From Pseudomonadota bacterium (GTDB lineage: Bacteria; Pseudomonadota; Gammaproteobacteria; Burkholderiales; Burkholderiaceae_C), in NCBI GenBank assembly GCA_018241185.1, contig JAFEEH010000161.1, positions 1-58,917 on the forward strand: a stretch of DNA of 58,917 bases. Direction: 5' to 3'. The notes under the pieces are model-generated. The model made no database searches. It was given only the letters and a program-made list of their open reading frames with translations, and was not told the DNA's origin. The stretch's first letter is position 1, and each line of letters starts with the position of its first letter. The translations under genes and the position numbers were made by a program. Shown one piece after another: positions 1 through 8,783 of this stretch.

Positions 1-253
1 GACCCCTTCGCTTCGCTACGGGGCAACCTGCGCCGCGACGCTGTCGGGGTGCGCCGCAGAACTCGCTGCGTTCACTTCGTTCACTGCGCTCGGACAGCTG
101 CGGCGGGCCAGTTCACGAAGCAGCTGTGTCCGCACGCGGCACAGCTGCCACCCCGCCAGCGCCGCGTCGCAGGCGCATCCAGAAGGGCTTTCGGTCGGGC
201 CATCGCTGCGCTCGGCCCCCTGCTGGGGCATGAGCCGCTCCGCGGCTGGCTGT

Positions 254-368
254 TGCTCCCCCTCCCTCTGGGAGAGGGTTGGGGTGAGGGCATGCAGCCT
301 GGGCACGACACGCCTCATCCATCGTCCGGTGCCCTCACCCCCGCCCTCTCCCAGAGGGAGAGGGAGCA
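254..368. repeat. Long inverted repeat (REP/MITE-like)
   Basis: Two arms of about 39 bp (254-292 and 330-368) are near-perfect reverse complements around a loop of about 37 bp. Each arm itself contains the smaller palindrome CCCTCTGGGAGAGGG. This form is typical of dispersed extragenic palindromes of Burkholderiales, which I recall as family knowledge and have not checked here. Confidence 0.7.
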
Positions 369-571
369 AAGCCAAGCTGAAGGACAAGGCTGCGCAGCAG
401 CCTTGTTGACCCTGGTCCCCTCTGTCTGCGCCGAGGAGCGCAGCGGCTGGCGGAAAAAGGGCCGCGCATGTTTGAGCGAAGCGAGTTTGCGCGGACCCCG
501 CCAGCCGCGAGCACCGCAGGTTGCCCGCAGCGAAGCGAAGGGACGCAGACAGTGGGGTCGCCTTTCTTTTG

Positions 572-605
572 CCTACTTTTCTTTGGCGAGACAAAGAAAA
601 GTAGG
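572..605. repeat. Perfect 14-bp stem hairpin repeat
   Basis: CCTACTTTTCTTTG at 572-585 and its exact reverse complement at 592-605 enclose the loop GCGAGA. It lies about 80 bp before the RND permease start. It resembles a dispersed hairpin element and has no U-tract typical of a terminator on the plus strand. Confidence 0.65.
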
Positions 606-686
606 TCGCCCGCCGGGGCGAAATCCCGGCCCCTGCCTTAGAAAAGGCACACGGGCAACTCAGCAAACGAACACAGGAGCAGGCCC

Positions 687-3600
687 ATGAACCTCTCCTA
701 CATCTTCGTCAAACGCCCCATCGCCACCGTCCTCCTGACGATCGGCATCGCCCTGGCCGGCATCATGGCCTTCTTCGTCCTGCCGGTCTCGCCGCTGCCG
801 CAGGTCGACTTCCCGGTCATCTCGGTGTCGGCCAGCCTGCCCGGCGCCAGCCCGAGCACGATGGCCTCGAGCGTCGCCACGCCGCTGGAGCGGCGCCTGG
901 GCGTGATCCCGGGCGTCAACGAGTTGACGTCGAGCAGCTCCACCGGCTCGACCCGCGTCACGCTGCAGTTCGACCTCAGCCGCAATATCGACTCCGCCGC
1001 ACGCGAGGTGCAGGCCGCGATCAACGCCGCGCGGGCCGATCTGCCGAGCACGCTGCGCAGCAATCCGACCTACCGCAAGGCCAACCCCACCGCGGCGCCG
1101 GTGATGATCCTCGCGCTGACGTCCAAGACACGCACGCCGGGGCAGATCTACGACGCGGTGTCGAACATCGTCAGCCAGCGCCTGTCGCAGGTCGACGGCG
1201 TGGGCGACGTGGAAATCGGCGGCGGTTCGCTGCCGGCGGTGCGGGTCGAACTCGACCCGTTCCCGCTCAACCGCATGGGCATCAGCACCGAGGACGTTCG
1301 TGCGGCCATCCAGGCCAACAACGCCAACCGGCCCAAGGGCACCATCCAGAGCGACGACCGCCGGCTGCAGATCTACACGCCCGCGCCGGGCCTGCGCGCG
1401 GCCGACTACCGCGACCTGGTGATCGCCTGGCGCAACAACGCGCCGGTCAAGCTGTCGGACGTGGCGCGCGTGACCGACAGCGTGGAGAACACGCGCACGG
1501 TGGGCCTGTTCAACGGCGAGCCGGCGGTGATCGTGCTGGTCACGCAGGAGCCGGGTGCCAACATCATCGAAACGGTGGACGGCGTGCGCAAGCTCCTGCC
1601 CGAGCTGCGCGAGCAGCTGCCGCAGGACATCTCGGTGCAGGTGGCGTCGGACCGCACGAACTCCATCCGCGCCTCGCTGCGCGAGGTGGAAGTCACGCTG
1701 GTGATCTCGGTGATGCTCGTGGTCTTCGTCGTGGGCGTGTTCCTGCGCCGTGCGCGGGCCACCATCATCCCGGCGGTGGCCACGGTGGTGTCGCTGCTGG
1801 GCACCTTCGGCGTCATGTACCTGCTGGGCTTCTCGCTCAACAACCTGTCGTTGATGGCGCTCACGGTGGCCACCGGCTTCGTGGTCGACGACGCCATCGT
1901 GGTGCTGGAGAACACGCAGCGCCACATCGAGGAAGGCATGGGCCGGCTCGAGGCCGCGCTCAAGGGCGCGCGCGAGGTCGGCTTCACGGTGCTGTCGATC
2001 AGCCTGTCGCTGGTGGCGGTGTTCATCCCGCTCCTGTTCATGGGCGGGCAGGTGGGGCGCCTCTTCAAGGAGTTCGCGGTGACGCTGTCGGCGTCGGTGC
2101 TGATCTCGCTGGTGATCTCGCTGACCACCACGCCGATGCTGTGCGCCACGCTGCTGCGCGCCGAGTCGTACTACGCGCGAAAAAGGCCGGGGCGCATCTC
2201 CGGCCCCTTGCTGCGCTGGACCGAGGGGCTGTGGCAGTGGAGCCTGCGCACCTATGCCCACAGCCTGGATTGGGCGCTGGCGAGCAAGGCGCTGGTGATG
2301 ATGTCGCTGGTGGTGGTGGTGGGGCTCAACGTGTACCTGTTCGCGCACGTCCCCAAGGGCTTCTTCCCGCAGCAGGACAACGGCCAGCTCAACGCCGGCA
2401 TCCGCGCCGACCAGAGCATTTCGTCGACCGCGCTCAAGGCCAAACTGCAGCAGGCGGTGGCCATCATCCATGCCGACCCGGCGGTGGACACCGTGGTGGC
2501 CTTCGGCGGCGGCTCGCGTGCGGGCGGCGGCTTCATGTTCGTCAACCTCAAGCCCTACGGCTCGGTGCGCACCGAGAAGACGCAGGCTGTGATCGACCGG
2601 CTGCGCCCGCAGCTCAACCAGCTCACCGGCCTGCGCGTGTTCCTCGGCCCGGTGCAGGACCTGCGCATGGGCGGGCGGCAGAGCAACTCGACCTACCAGT
2701 ACACGCTCAAGAGCGATTCGCTGGCCGACCTGCGCACCTGGTCGAAGAAGCTGGCCGACCGAATGCAGGAGCTGCCGCAACTGACCGACGTGGACGGCGA
2801 ATCGTCGGACAACGGCGTCGAGACCTTCGTGCAGGTGGACCGCGATGCCGCGGCCCGGCTGGGCGTGAACACCGCGGCGATCAACACCGCGCTCTACAAC
2901 GCCTACGGCCAGCGCTCGGTGGCGACGATCTACAACGACCTGAACCAGTACTCGGTCATCATGGAATGGGCGCCGCGCTACCAGCAGTCGCCCATCGTGC
3001 TGAAGGACCTGTACGTGCCCTCGACGCTCAATGCCACGACCAACGCCGCCACCGGCGCGACGACGGTGAGCAGCATCCAGGCCAACACCGACGCGAGCAC
3101 CGGCACCTCCACCGTCACCTCGGCCAACCCGGCCTCGCGCACCTCGTCGGCAGGGCAGGCGATCGCCTCGAACACGACGTCGATGGTGCCGCTGTCGGCC
3201 TTCGCGCGGCTGGCCGAGCGGGCGGTGCCCAGCTCGATCAGCCACGAGGACACCGAACTCGCGAGCACCGTCTCGTTCAGCCTGGCCGACGGCGTGACGC
3301 TGGCCGAGGCGCAGCGCCTGGTCAAGCAGGCCGAGAACGACATCGCCATGCCCATCAACGTGCGCGGCAGCTTCTCGGGCACGGCGCGCGCGGCGCAGGA
3401 CTCGAATTCGCAGCAGCTCGTGCTGATCCTGGCCGCCATCGTGGTGATCTACATCGTGCTGGGCATCCTGTACGAGAGCCTGATCCACCCGATCACCGTG
3501 CTGACCACGCTGCCCTCGGCCGGCGTGGGCGCGGTACTGGCGTTGCTGCTGTTCCGCATGGAGCTGTCGATCATCGCGCTCATCGGGCTGTTCCTGCTGA

Positions 3601-3935
3601 TCGGCATCGTGAAGAAGAACGCCATCATGATCATCGACTTCGCGCTGGAGGCGGAGCGCTCGCGCGGCCTTTCGGCGCTCGAAGCCGTGCGCGAGGCCAG
3701 CCTTCTGCGCTTCCGGCCCATCCTCATGACCACGCTGGCTGCCGCGCTGGGCGCGCTGCCGCTGGCCATCGGCTTCGGCCAGGGCGCCGAGTTGCGCCAG
3801 CCGTTGGGCGTGACCATCATCGGCGGGCTGATCGCCAGCCAGCTGCTGACCCTGCTCACGGTGCCCGTGGTCTATGTGCTGCTCGACAAGCTGCGCCGCC
3901 GCCCGGCGAACGAACGCCACTTGGCGAGGGCTTGA
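687..3935 (+). CDS. RND-family multidrug efflux permease (MdtC/MuxC-like)
   Basis: Inner-membrane proton-driven exporter of the HAE1 RND family, 1,082 residues. TM1 lies near residues 10-30 (FVKRPIATVLLTIGIAL). The proton-relay Asp pair is in TM4 at about residue 393-403 (VDDAIVVLENT). The TM10 lysine is in IGIVKKNAIMIIDFAL near residue 971. Overall it resembles MdtC/MuxC, which work as heteromeric pumps, yet no MdtA/MdtB partner is in the window upstream. Residues about 775-830 form a Thr/Ser/Ala-rich stretch in the second periplasmic loop that looks like a family-atypical insertion. The outer-membrane factor gene follows after 5 bp, so the two are co-transcribed. Start: ATG with AGGAGCAGG just upstream. 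Confidence 0.93.
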   Translation: MNLSYIFVKRPIATVLLTIGIALAGIMAFFVLPVSPLPQVDFPVISVSASLPGASPSTMASSVATPLERRLGVIPGVNELTSSSSTGSTRVTLQFDLSRNIDSAAREVQAAINAARADLPSTLRSNPTYRKANPTAAPVMILALTSKTRTPGQIYDAVSNIVSQRLSQVDGVGDVEIGGGSLPAVRVELDPFPLNRMGISTEDVRAAIQANNANRPKGTIQSDDRRLQIYTPAPGLRAADYRDLVIAWRNNAPVKLSDVARVTDSVENTRTVGLFNGEPAVIVLVTQEPGANIIETVDGVRKLLPELREQLPQDISVQVASDRTNSIRASLREVEVTLVISVMLVVFVVGVFLRRARATIIPAVATVVSLLGTFGVMYLLGFSLNNLSLMALTVATGFVVDDAIVVLENTQRHIEEGMGRLEAALKGAREVGFTVLSISLSLVAVFIPLLFMGGQVGRLFKEFAVTLSASVLISLVISLTTTPMLCATLLRAESYYARKRPGRISGPLLRWTEGLWQWSLRTYAHSLDWALASKALVMMSLVVVVGLNVYLFAHVPKGFFPQQDNGQLNAGIRADQSISSTALKAKLQQAVAIIHADPAVDTVVAFGGGSRAGGGFMFVNLKPYGSVRTEKTQAVIDRLRPQLNQLTGLRVFLGPVQDLRMGGRQSNSTYQYTLKSDSLADLRTWSKKLADRMQELPQLTDVDGESSDNGVETFVQVDRDAAARLGVNTAAINTALYNAYGQRSVATIYNDLNQYSVIMEWAPRYQQSPIVLKDLYVPSTLNATTNAATGATTVSSIQANTDASTGTSTVTSANPASRTSSAGQAIASNTTSMVPLSAFARLAERAVPSSISHEDTELASTVSFSLADGVTLAEAQRLVKQAENDIAMPINVRGSFSGTARAAQDSNSQQLVLILAAIVVIYIVLGILYESLIHPITVLTTLPSAGVGAVLALLLFRMELSIIALIGLFLLIGIVKKNAIMIIDFALEAERSRGLSALEAVREASLLRFRPILMTTLAAALGALPLAIGFGQGAELRQPLGVTIIGGLIASQLLTLLTVPVVYVLLDKLRRRPANERHLARA

Positions 3936-3940
3936 TCCCC

Positions 3941-5458
3941 ATGACGACTTTCCCCTTCGAACGCTATCGAATTCATAGCTACTCGCGCCCGTCCGGCGGG
4001 CGTTCTAGGCACTTTTTACTTGGAAGCACGGTGCTGGCCGCAGTGCTGGCGCTGGGCGGCTGCGCGGTCGGCCCGCGCTACGAGCGGCCCGCCGCGGCCA
4101 CGGCCACGGCCTTCAAGGAAGCACCCGCCGCCGAAGGCTGGGTGCCGGCCCAGCCCGGCGACGCACTGGACCGCGGCGAATGGTGGACCCGCTTCGGCGA
4201 TCCGCAGCTCGACGCGCTGGCCGCGCGCGTGCAGATCTCGAACCAGAACATCGCCGCCGCCGTTGCCGCCTACACCCAGGCCCAGGCGCTGGTGCGCCAG
4301 CAGCGTGCGGCGCTGTTCCCGAGCGTGAGTCTGGACGGCAGCGGCCGCCGCACGGGCGCCGTGCGCAGCGATGGCGCCGGGTCGCCCACCAACAGCTTCT
4401 CGGCCAGCCTGGCGGCGGACTGGTCGCCCGATCTGTGGGGCCGGCTGCGCGAGGCCGTCGGCAGCGCGCAGGCCAACGCGCAGGCCAGCGAGGCCGACCT
4501 GGCATCGGCGCGGCTGTCGGCGGTCGGTGACCTGGTGACCAACTACTTCTCGCTGCGCGAGGCCGACACCGAGCTGCGCCTGCTCGACGAGACCATCGAG
4601 GGCTACGAGCGGGCGCTGACCATCACGCGCAACCGCTACGAGGCAGGCATCGCCGCGCAGACCGACGTGCTGCAGGCGCAGACGCAGCTGGTCAGCGCGC
4701 AGGCCGAGCGCGTGGCGCTGCGCCGCACCCGCGCTACTTACGAGCATGCGGTCGCCGTGCTGGTGGGCGCCGTGCCGGCGGAGTTCTCCATCGCAGTGGC
4801 CGACTGGAAGCCGACGGTGCCGGCCGTGCCGACCGGCGTGCCTTCGCTGCTGCTGCAGCGCCGGCCCGACATCGCGGCGGCCGAGCGTGCCGTTGCGTCG
4901 GCCAACGCGCAGATCGGCATCGCGCGGGCGGCGTACTTCCCCAACATCGGGCTCACCGCGTCCATCAGCAGCAGCACCAGCCGCGTGCGCGATCTGTTCG
5001 ACGCGTCGAACATGCTCTGGGCGCTGGGCCTGTCGGTGGCACAGACGGTGTTCGACGCCGGCGCCATCGGTGCCGGCGTCGATGCCGCCAAGGCCGCACA
5101 CGAAGCCAGCGCGGCGCGTTACCGGCAGACGGTGCTGGCCGCGTTCCAGAGCGTGGAGGACCAGCTCAGCGCCACGGCCGCGCTGGCCGAGCAGGAGGGC
5201 CTGCGCCGTACCGCCTCGCTGGCGGCCGACCGCACCGAGCAGCAGTTGCTCAATCGCTACCGCGCCGGCCAGGTGAACTACACCGACGTGGTCAGCGCGC
5301 AGGCCTCGGCCCTGAGCGCGCGGCGAAGCCTGGTGCAGGTGCAGCTCGCGCGGCAGACCGCGGCGGTGGGGCTGATCCAGTCGCTCGGGGGCGGCTGGGA
5401 GGCGGCCTGGCTGCGCGACGCGGCCCCGGCGGCCGAGTCCACCCGAAGCCCGGGCTGA
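3941..5458 (+). CDS. RND outer-membrane factor lipoprotein (OprM/NodT family)
   Basis: TolC-type outer-membrane channel that completes the tripartite pump with the preceding permease. The 505-residue product has a long N-terminus before a lipobox (LALGGC, Cys near residue 41) followed by VGPRYERP, the usual start of mature NodT-family proteins. Two repeated outer-membrane efflux domains follow (about residues 85-285 and 300-490), including QRRPDIAAAE in the middle and YRAGQVNYTDV near the end. The adaptor (membrane-fusion) gene is not in the window. The chosen ATG is 3 bp after the permease stop codon; a later start closer to the lipobox is possible. Confidence 0.92.
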   Translation: MTTFPFERYRIHSYSRPSGGRSRHFLLGSTVLAAVLALGGCAVGPRYERPAAATATAFKEAPAAEGWVPAQPGDALDRGEWWTRFGDPQLDALAARVQISNQNIAAAVAAYTQAQALVRQQRAALFPSVSLDGSGRRTGAVRSDGAGSPTNSFSASLAADWSPDLWGRLREAVGSAQANAQASEADLASARLSAVGDLVTNYFSLREADTELRLLDETIEGYERALTITRNRYEAGIAAQTDVLQAQTQLVSAQAERVALRRTRATYEHAVAVLVGAVPAEFSIAVADWKPTVPAVPTGVPSLLLQRRPDIAAAERAVASANAQIGIARAAYFPNIGLTASISSSTSRVRDLFDASNMLWALGLSVAQTVFDAGAIGAGVDAAKAAHEASAARYRQTVLAAFQSVEDQLSATAALAEQEGLRRTASLAADRTEQQLLNRYRAGQVNYTDVVSAQASALSARRSLVQVQLARQTAAVGLIQSLGGGWEAAWLRDAAPAAESTRSPG

Positions 5459-5575
5459 GCCCACCGAGGGGCGCGCCTCGACGCCCGCGCCCGAAATTCT
5501 TGTGGACGCCGTCCACTTGATCGCATAGAGTCCCGGCTCCCAGCGGCCGAAGGCCGTTTCTTCAAGAAGGACAGC

Positions 5576-6208
5576 ATGGGCAAGGTATTCGTCAACATCG
5601 GCCTGAGCCTCGACGGCTACATGGCTCCCGAGGGCATGCGCATGGACCGGCCCGATCACCTGGGCTGGGGCGCCAAGTGGGGCGCGATGATGGGCTGGCT
5701 GATGCGCCAGCAGCACTTCCGCGAGAACGTGCTCCAGGCGGGCCCCGGTGGCGAGACCGGCCCCATCAACGACCACGTGCGCAGCACCTTCGCGCGCATC
5801 GGCGCCAACATCATGGGCAAGCGGATGTTCGACCAGGGCGAGGTCGCGTGGCCGGAGGAGGCGCCCTTCCACACGCCCGTCTACGTGCTGACGCACGAGC
5901 AGCGCGCGCCCTGGGTGCGCCCGGGCGGCACGACCTTCCACTTCGTCAATGACGGGCCGCAACGCGCGCTGGAGCTGGCACGTGCGTCGGCCGGCGATCG
6001 CGACGTGCGCATCTCGGGCGGGGCCGACGTGATCCAGCAGTACCTGAACCTGGGCGTCGTCGACGAGCTCGAGATCGCGCTCGCGCCGGTGCTGTTCGGC
6101 GGCGGGCGGCGCCTGTTCGAGAACCTGGGCGACCCCGGCCCGGCGTGGCGCATCGACCGCGTGCTCGACGGGCCCGGGGCGACGCATCTGCGCTACGTGC
6201 GCGCCTGA
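5576..6208 (+). CDS. Dihydrofolate reductase/RibD C-terminal family protein
   Basis: 210 residues. It begins KVFVNIGLSLDGYMAPEGM, the typical first strand and loop of RibD C-terminal domain oxidoreductases. It ends with the conserved block ISGGADVIQQYLNLGVVDEL and APVLFGGGRRLF. Members bind NAD(P)H and reduce a pterin- or pyrimidine-like substrate, but most bacterial paralogues like this one have no known substrate. A GAAGGACAGC ribosome site precedes the ATG. It stands alone between the efflux operon and the lytic transglycosylase. Confidence 0.88.
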   Translation: MGKVFVNIGLSLDGYMAPEGMRMDRPDHLGWGAKWGAMMGWLMRQQHFRENVLQAGPGGETGPINDHVRSTFARIGANIMGKRMFDQGEVAWPEEAPFHTPVYVLTHEQRAPWVRPGGTTFHFVNDGPQRALELARASAGDRDVRISGGADVIQQYLNLGVVDELEIALAPVLFGGGRRLFENLGDPGPAWRIDRVLDGPGATHLRYVRA

Positions 6209-6356
6209 GCGAAGCGGCGACTGCACGGGTTACTGCCCCGCACGTCGCGCCGGCGGCCTTTTGATGCCGGGGGCGAGGTCGTCATCGTGTGTGCGCCCGC
6301 GCCGCGCCCGCTGCACGCAGAAACAGGCCGCAGACGGGCGCGCCGAGAATGGGCGC

Positions 6357-7685
6357 ATGCATCGGTCCCTTCTTCCGTTCCCTCGAGCACTCGCGTGCGC
6401 CCCGGCCGCGCTCGGCCTGACCCTGTTGGTCGCGGGATGTGCCTCCTCCTCACCGCCTGCGGCGCCGCCGGCCCCGCCGGTCGCCGCGGCGACCGCGCCG
6501 ACGCCGAGTCCGCCGGCCGCAGCGCCGGCCGGTCCCGCGGTGCCGCCGCAGGACGTGGCCCTGCAACAGCGCTTCGCTGCCTGGCTCGCCGACTACCGCA
6601 CCTTCGCCCGCGCCAGCGGCGTGAGCGATGCGACGCTGCAGGCCGCGCTCGACGGCGCCCGGTACCTGCCCCGCGTCGTGGAACTCGACCGTGCGCAGCC
6701 CGAGTTCACGCGCGCCGTGTGGGACTACCTCGACACCGCGGCCAGCGCGGAACGCGTCGCGCGCGGTCAGCAGCAGGGCGCGCTGGCCCGGGCCGACATC
6801 GACGGCGCGTCCGCGCGTTATGGCGTGCCGGCCGAGGTGCTGCTCGCGATCTGGGGCATGGAAAGCAATTTCGGCAGCAACTACGGCAGCACGCCCACCG
6901 TCGATGCGCTGGCCACGCTGGGCTTCGACGGGCGCCGTGGCGACTGGGCGCGCAAGGAGCTGCTGGCAGCACTGCAGATCCTCGACCGGCGGGACATCGA
7001 CCGTGCGCACATGATCGGCTCATGGGCCGGCGCGATGGGCCAGACGCAGTTCATGCCTTCGACCTTCCTCACCTACGCCGTGGATGCCGACGGCGATGGC
7101 CGGCGCGACATCTGGGGCAGCATGGCCGACGTGATGGCCTCGACCGCCAACTTCATGGCGCGCTCGGGCTGGCGCAGCGGGCAGCCCTGGGGGCTGGAGG
7201 TGAGCTTGCCGCCGGGCTTCGACCCTGCGCGTGCCGATCCGTCGGTGCGACAGGCGGCCAATCAATGGGCGGCCGAGGGCGTGCGTGCCGCCGACGGCCG
7301 GCCGCTGCCCGACCTGCCCGACGCGGAACTGCTGCTGCCCGCCGGCGCACGCGGACCGGCCTTTCTCGTCGGCCCGAACTTCCGCGCGCTCCTGCGCTAC
7401 AACAACTCGACCAGCTACGCGCTCGGCGTCGGCCTGCTGGCGCAGCGCCTGGCCGGCGGGCCCGGCGTGCAGGCCGCGTGGCCGCGCGACCTGGTGCCGC
7501 TGTCGCGCAGCCAGGTGAACGCGCTGCAGACCGCCCTGAACACGCGCGGCTTCGACACCGGCACGCCCGACGGCGTGATGGGCCCGGCCACGCGCCGCGG
7601 CCTGCGCGACTGGCAGCGCAGCGTCGGCCTGCCGGCCGATGGGTACCCGACCACGGAATTGCTGCAGCGCCTGCAGGCGCCGTGA
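6357..7685 (+). CDS. Lytic murein transglycosylase B-type lipoprotein with peptidoglycan-binding domain
   Basis: Cleaves the MurNAc-GlcNAc bond of peptidoglycan in the periplasm with formation of anhydro-MurNAc. The ATG chosen gives a signal peptide with lipobox LLVAGC and then a Pro/Ala linker. The SltB/MltB catalytic domain follows, with the catalytic Glu in WGMESNFGSNYG (about residue 166) and the downstream GAMGQTQFMPSTF motif. A C-terminal peptidoglycan-binding helix bundle lies in about residues 375-440 (LNTRGFDTGTPDGVMGPATR). Total 442 residues. An upstream in-frame start would disrupt the signal peptide and is rejected. Confidence 0.93.
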   Translation: MHRSLLPFPRALACAPAALGLTLLVAGCASSSPPAAPPAPPVAAATAPTPSPPAAAPAGPAVPPQDVALQQRFAAWLADYRTFARASGVSDATLQAALDGARYLPRVVELDRAQPEFTRAVWDYLDTAASAERVARGQQQGALARADIDGASARYGVPAEVLLAIWGMESNFGSNYGSTPTVDALATLGFDGRRGDWARKELLAALQILDRRDIDRAHMIGSWAGAMGQTQFMPSTFLTYAVDADGDGRRDIWGSMADVMASTANFMARSGWRSGQPWGLEVSLPPGFDPARADPSVRQAANQWAAEGVRAADGRPLPDLPDAELLLPAGARGPAFLVGPNFRALLRYNNSTSYALGVGLLAQRLAGGPGVQAAWPRDLVPLSRSQVNALQTALNTRGFDTGTPDGVMGPATRRGLRDWQRSVGLPADGYPTTELLQRLQAP

Positions 7686-7847
7686 GTGGTGATGTACGCA
7701 TGCAGTGCGCGCTGGGTCGCGCCCCTCTCGCGGATCGATCCATGCCTTTTTGCAAGGCAGGAGCCGGCTGCTTTTGGTCGATTGCTGCGACATGCAGAAT
7801 CCGGCCACAAGCAGACTGTCACGAACCCCATCGAGTACTGTCAGGCA

Positions 7848-8204
7848 ATGACTTCAGCCGAGAAGAACCGTTCGTTGACCCATTCTGAATACGTACTCGC
7901 CCGGTGGATGTTAGAGAACGGTCTGCCGGAGGCTCAGGCATTCCTGGAGCAACTTGAAAGGGCGGAAGTTATGTCTTGGCGATGCCCCTGTGGTTGTGCG
8001 AGCATTAATTTTCAGATCCAGGGTCATCCCCCTGCGCCTCCGGGCGTGCACATCATCGGCGACTTTCTCTGCGGCCCTATCGACGCGCCAGCAGGGGCGT
8101 TTATCTTCGAAAGCGAGGGGCTGCTCGGCGGGATAGAGGTTTATTCGATGGCAAGCGATGCACCATCCGTTCTGCCCGTCCCGCCGTTGCGCCCATTTGG
8201 ATAG
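7848..8204 (+). CDS. Hypothetical protein with CxCGC motif
   Basis: 118 residues, no family recognised with confidence. It opens with a helical segment (HSEYVLARWMLENGLPEAQAF), then SWRCPCGCASINFQI, a compact Cys motif that could bind a metal or form a disulfide. Base composition and codon use are less GC-biased than the flanking lytic transglycosylase, suggesting acquired DNA. The ribosome site is weak (AGG close to the ATG). An upstream start would add a low-complexity tail and is not preferred. Confidence 0.55.
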   Translation: MTSAEKNRSLTHSEYVLARWMLENGLPEAQAFLEQLERAEVMSWRCPCGCASINFQIQGHPPAPPGVHIIGDFLCGPIDAPAGAFIFESEGLLGGIEVYSMASDAPSVLPVPPLRPFG

Positions 8205-8277
8205 CGCAGATGCCGGCCAAAAGCTGACCTTCGACCGCCGGCGACCACCCACGACCAGACCTTCCCGATGACAAACG

Positions 8278-8616
8278 ATGTCGCTGCATGACCAAAATCG
8301 CTTGCGCAGGGGTTACCTTCACGAGGTGCGCATTGATGAGGAGGGCCTTGAGTGTTGCGTCGCGCTCGGACCGGCCGGCGATGCAGCAAGGCGCCTGCTT
8401 GGAAAGAGCACCTGCGTGTGGGTGTTCTGGGCGACATCCCACCTCGACGCGATGAACGTCTACAACAGCTTTCGGCGCAGAGAAACGTACGAGAGCGACG
8501 AGCCCTGGGACCGAGAGGACTACCCATTGGCGTGGTATGTCGAACAGGAAGCGTATCTCACCACCATCAGTACTCCCCGATGTGGAAAGGCCGAGCAACC
8601 TCGGCCTGCTACCTGA
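8278..8616 (+). CDS. Hypothetical protein, accessory patch
   Basis: 112 residues with a plausible protein-like composition rich in Trp, Tyr and acidic residues (ESDEPWDREDYPLAWYVEQ), but no domain I recognise. It shares the lower-GC character of its neighbours and could be an immunity-type or other accessory protein; that is only inference. No strong ribosome-binding site is visible before the ATG, so the start or even the gene is uncertain. Confidence 0.4.
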   Translation: MSLHDQNRLRRGYLHEVRIDEEGLECCVALGPAGDAARRLLGKSTCVWVFWATSHLDAMNVYNSFRRRETYESDEPWDREDYPLAWYVEQEAYLTTISTPRCGKAEQPRPAT

Positions 8617-8783
8617 ACGCAGAACAGAGCCAAACGCAGGGCGGCTTTGCAAAATTCTGTACAGCCGCTTAGGGCCCGTTTGCGGACATCGGCCACGCTT
8701 TAAAGCGATCGCACAGTATTGATGGTTCCTGGAGGGGACGCGCCTTCGCTATATGCTCATCGGCCAGACTACCTTGGCAGGCT

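Larger units (their letters stand above)
1..686. other. Intergenic region rich in dispersed repeats, no convincing gene
   Basis: No reading frame here looks like a real protein; the open frames on both strands are the low-complexity Arg/Ala-rich kind expected from high GC. The stretch holds a long inverted repeat (254-368), a perfect hairpin (572-605), and an inverted similarity between about 1-40 and 512-541 (shared core GCAGGTTGCCC and AGCGAAGCGAAGG). It looks like a composite of the extragenic repeats common in Comamonadaceae genomes. It separates the RND permease from whatever lies upstream. Confidence 0.6.

Noticed and set aside
660-3920. A 1,086-residue open frame antisense to the RND permease
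   Set aside because: Composition is His/Arg/Ala-rich without domains; it mirrors the codon bias of the real gene on the other strand.
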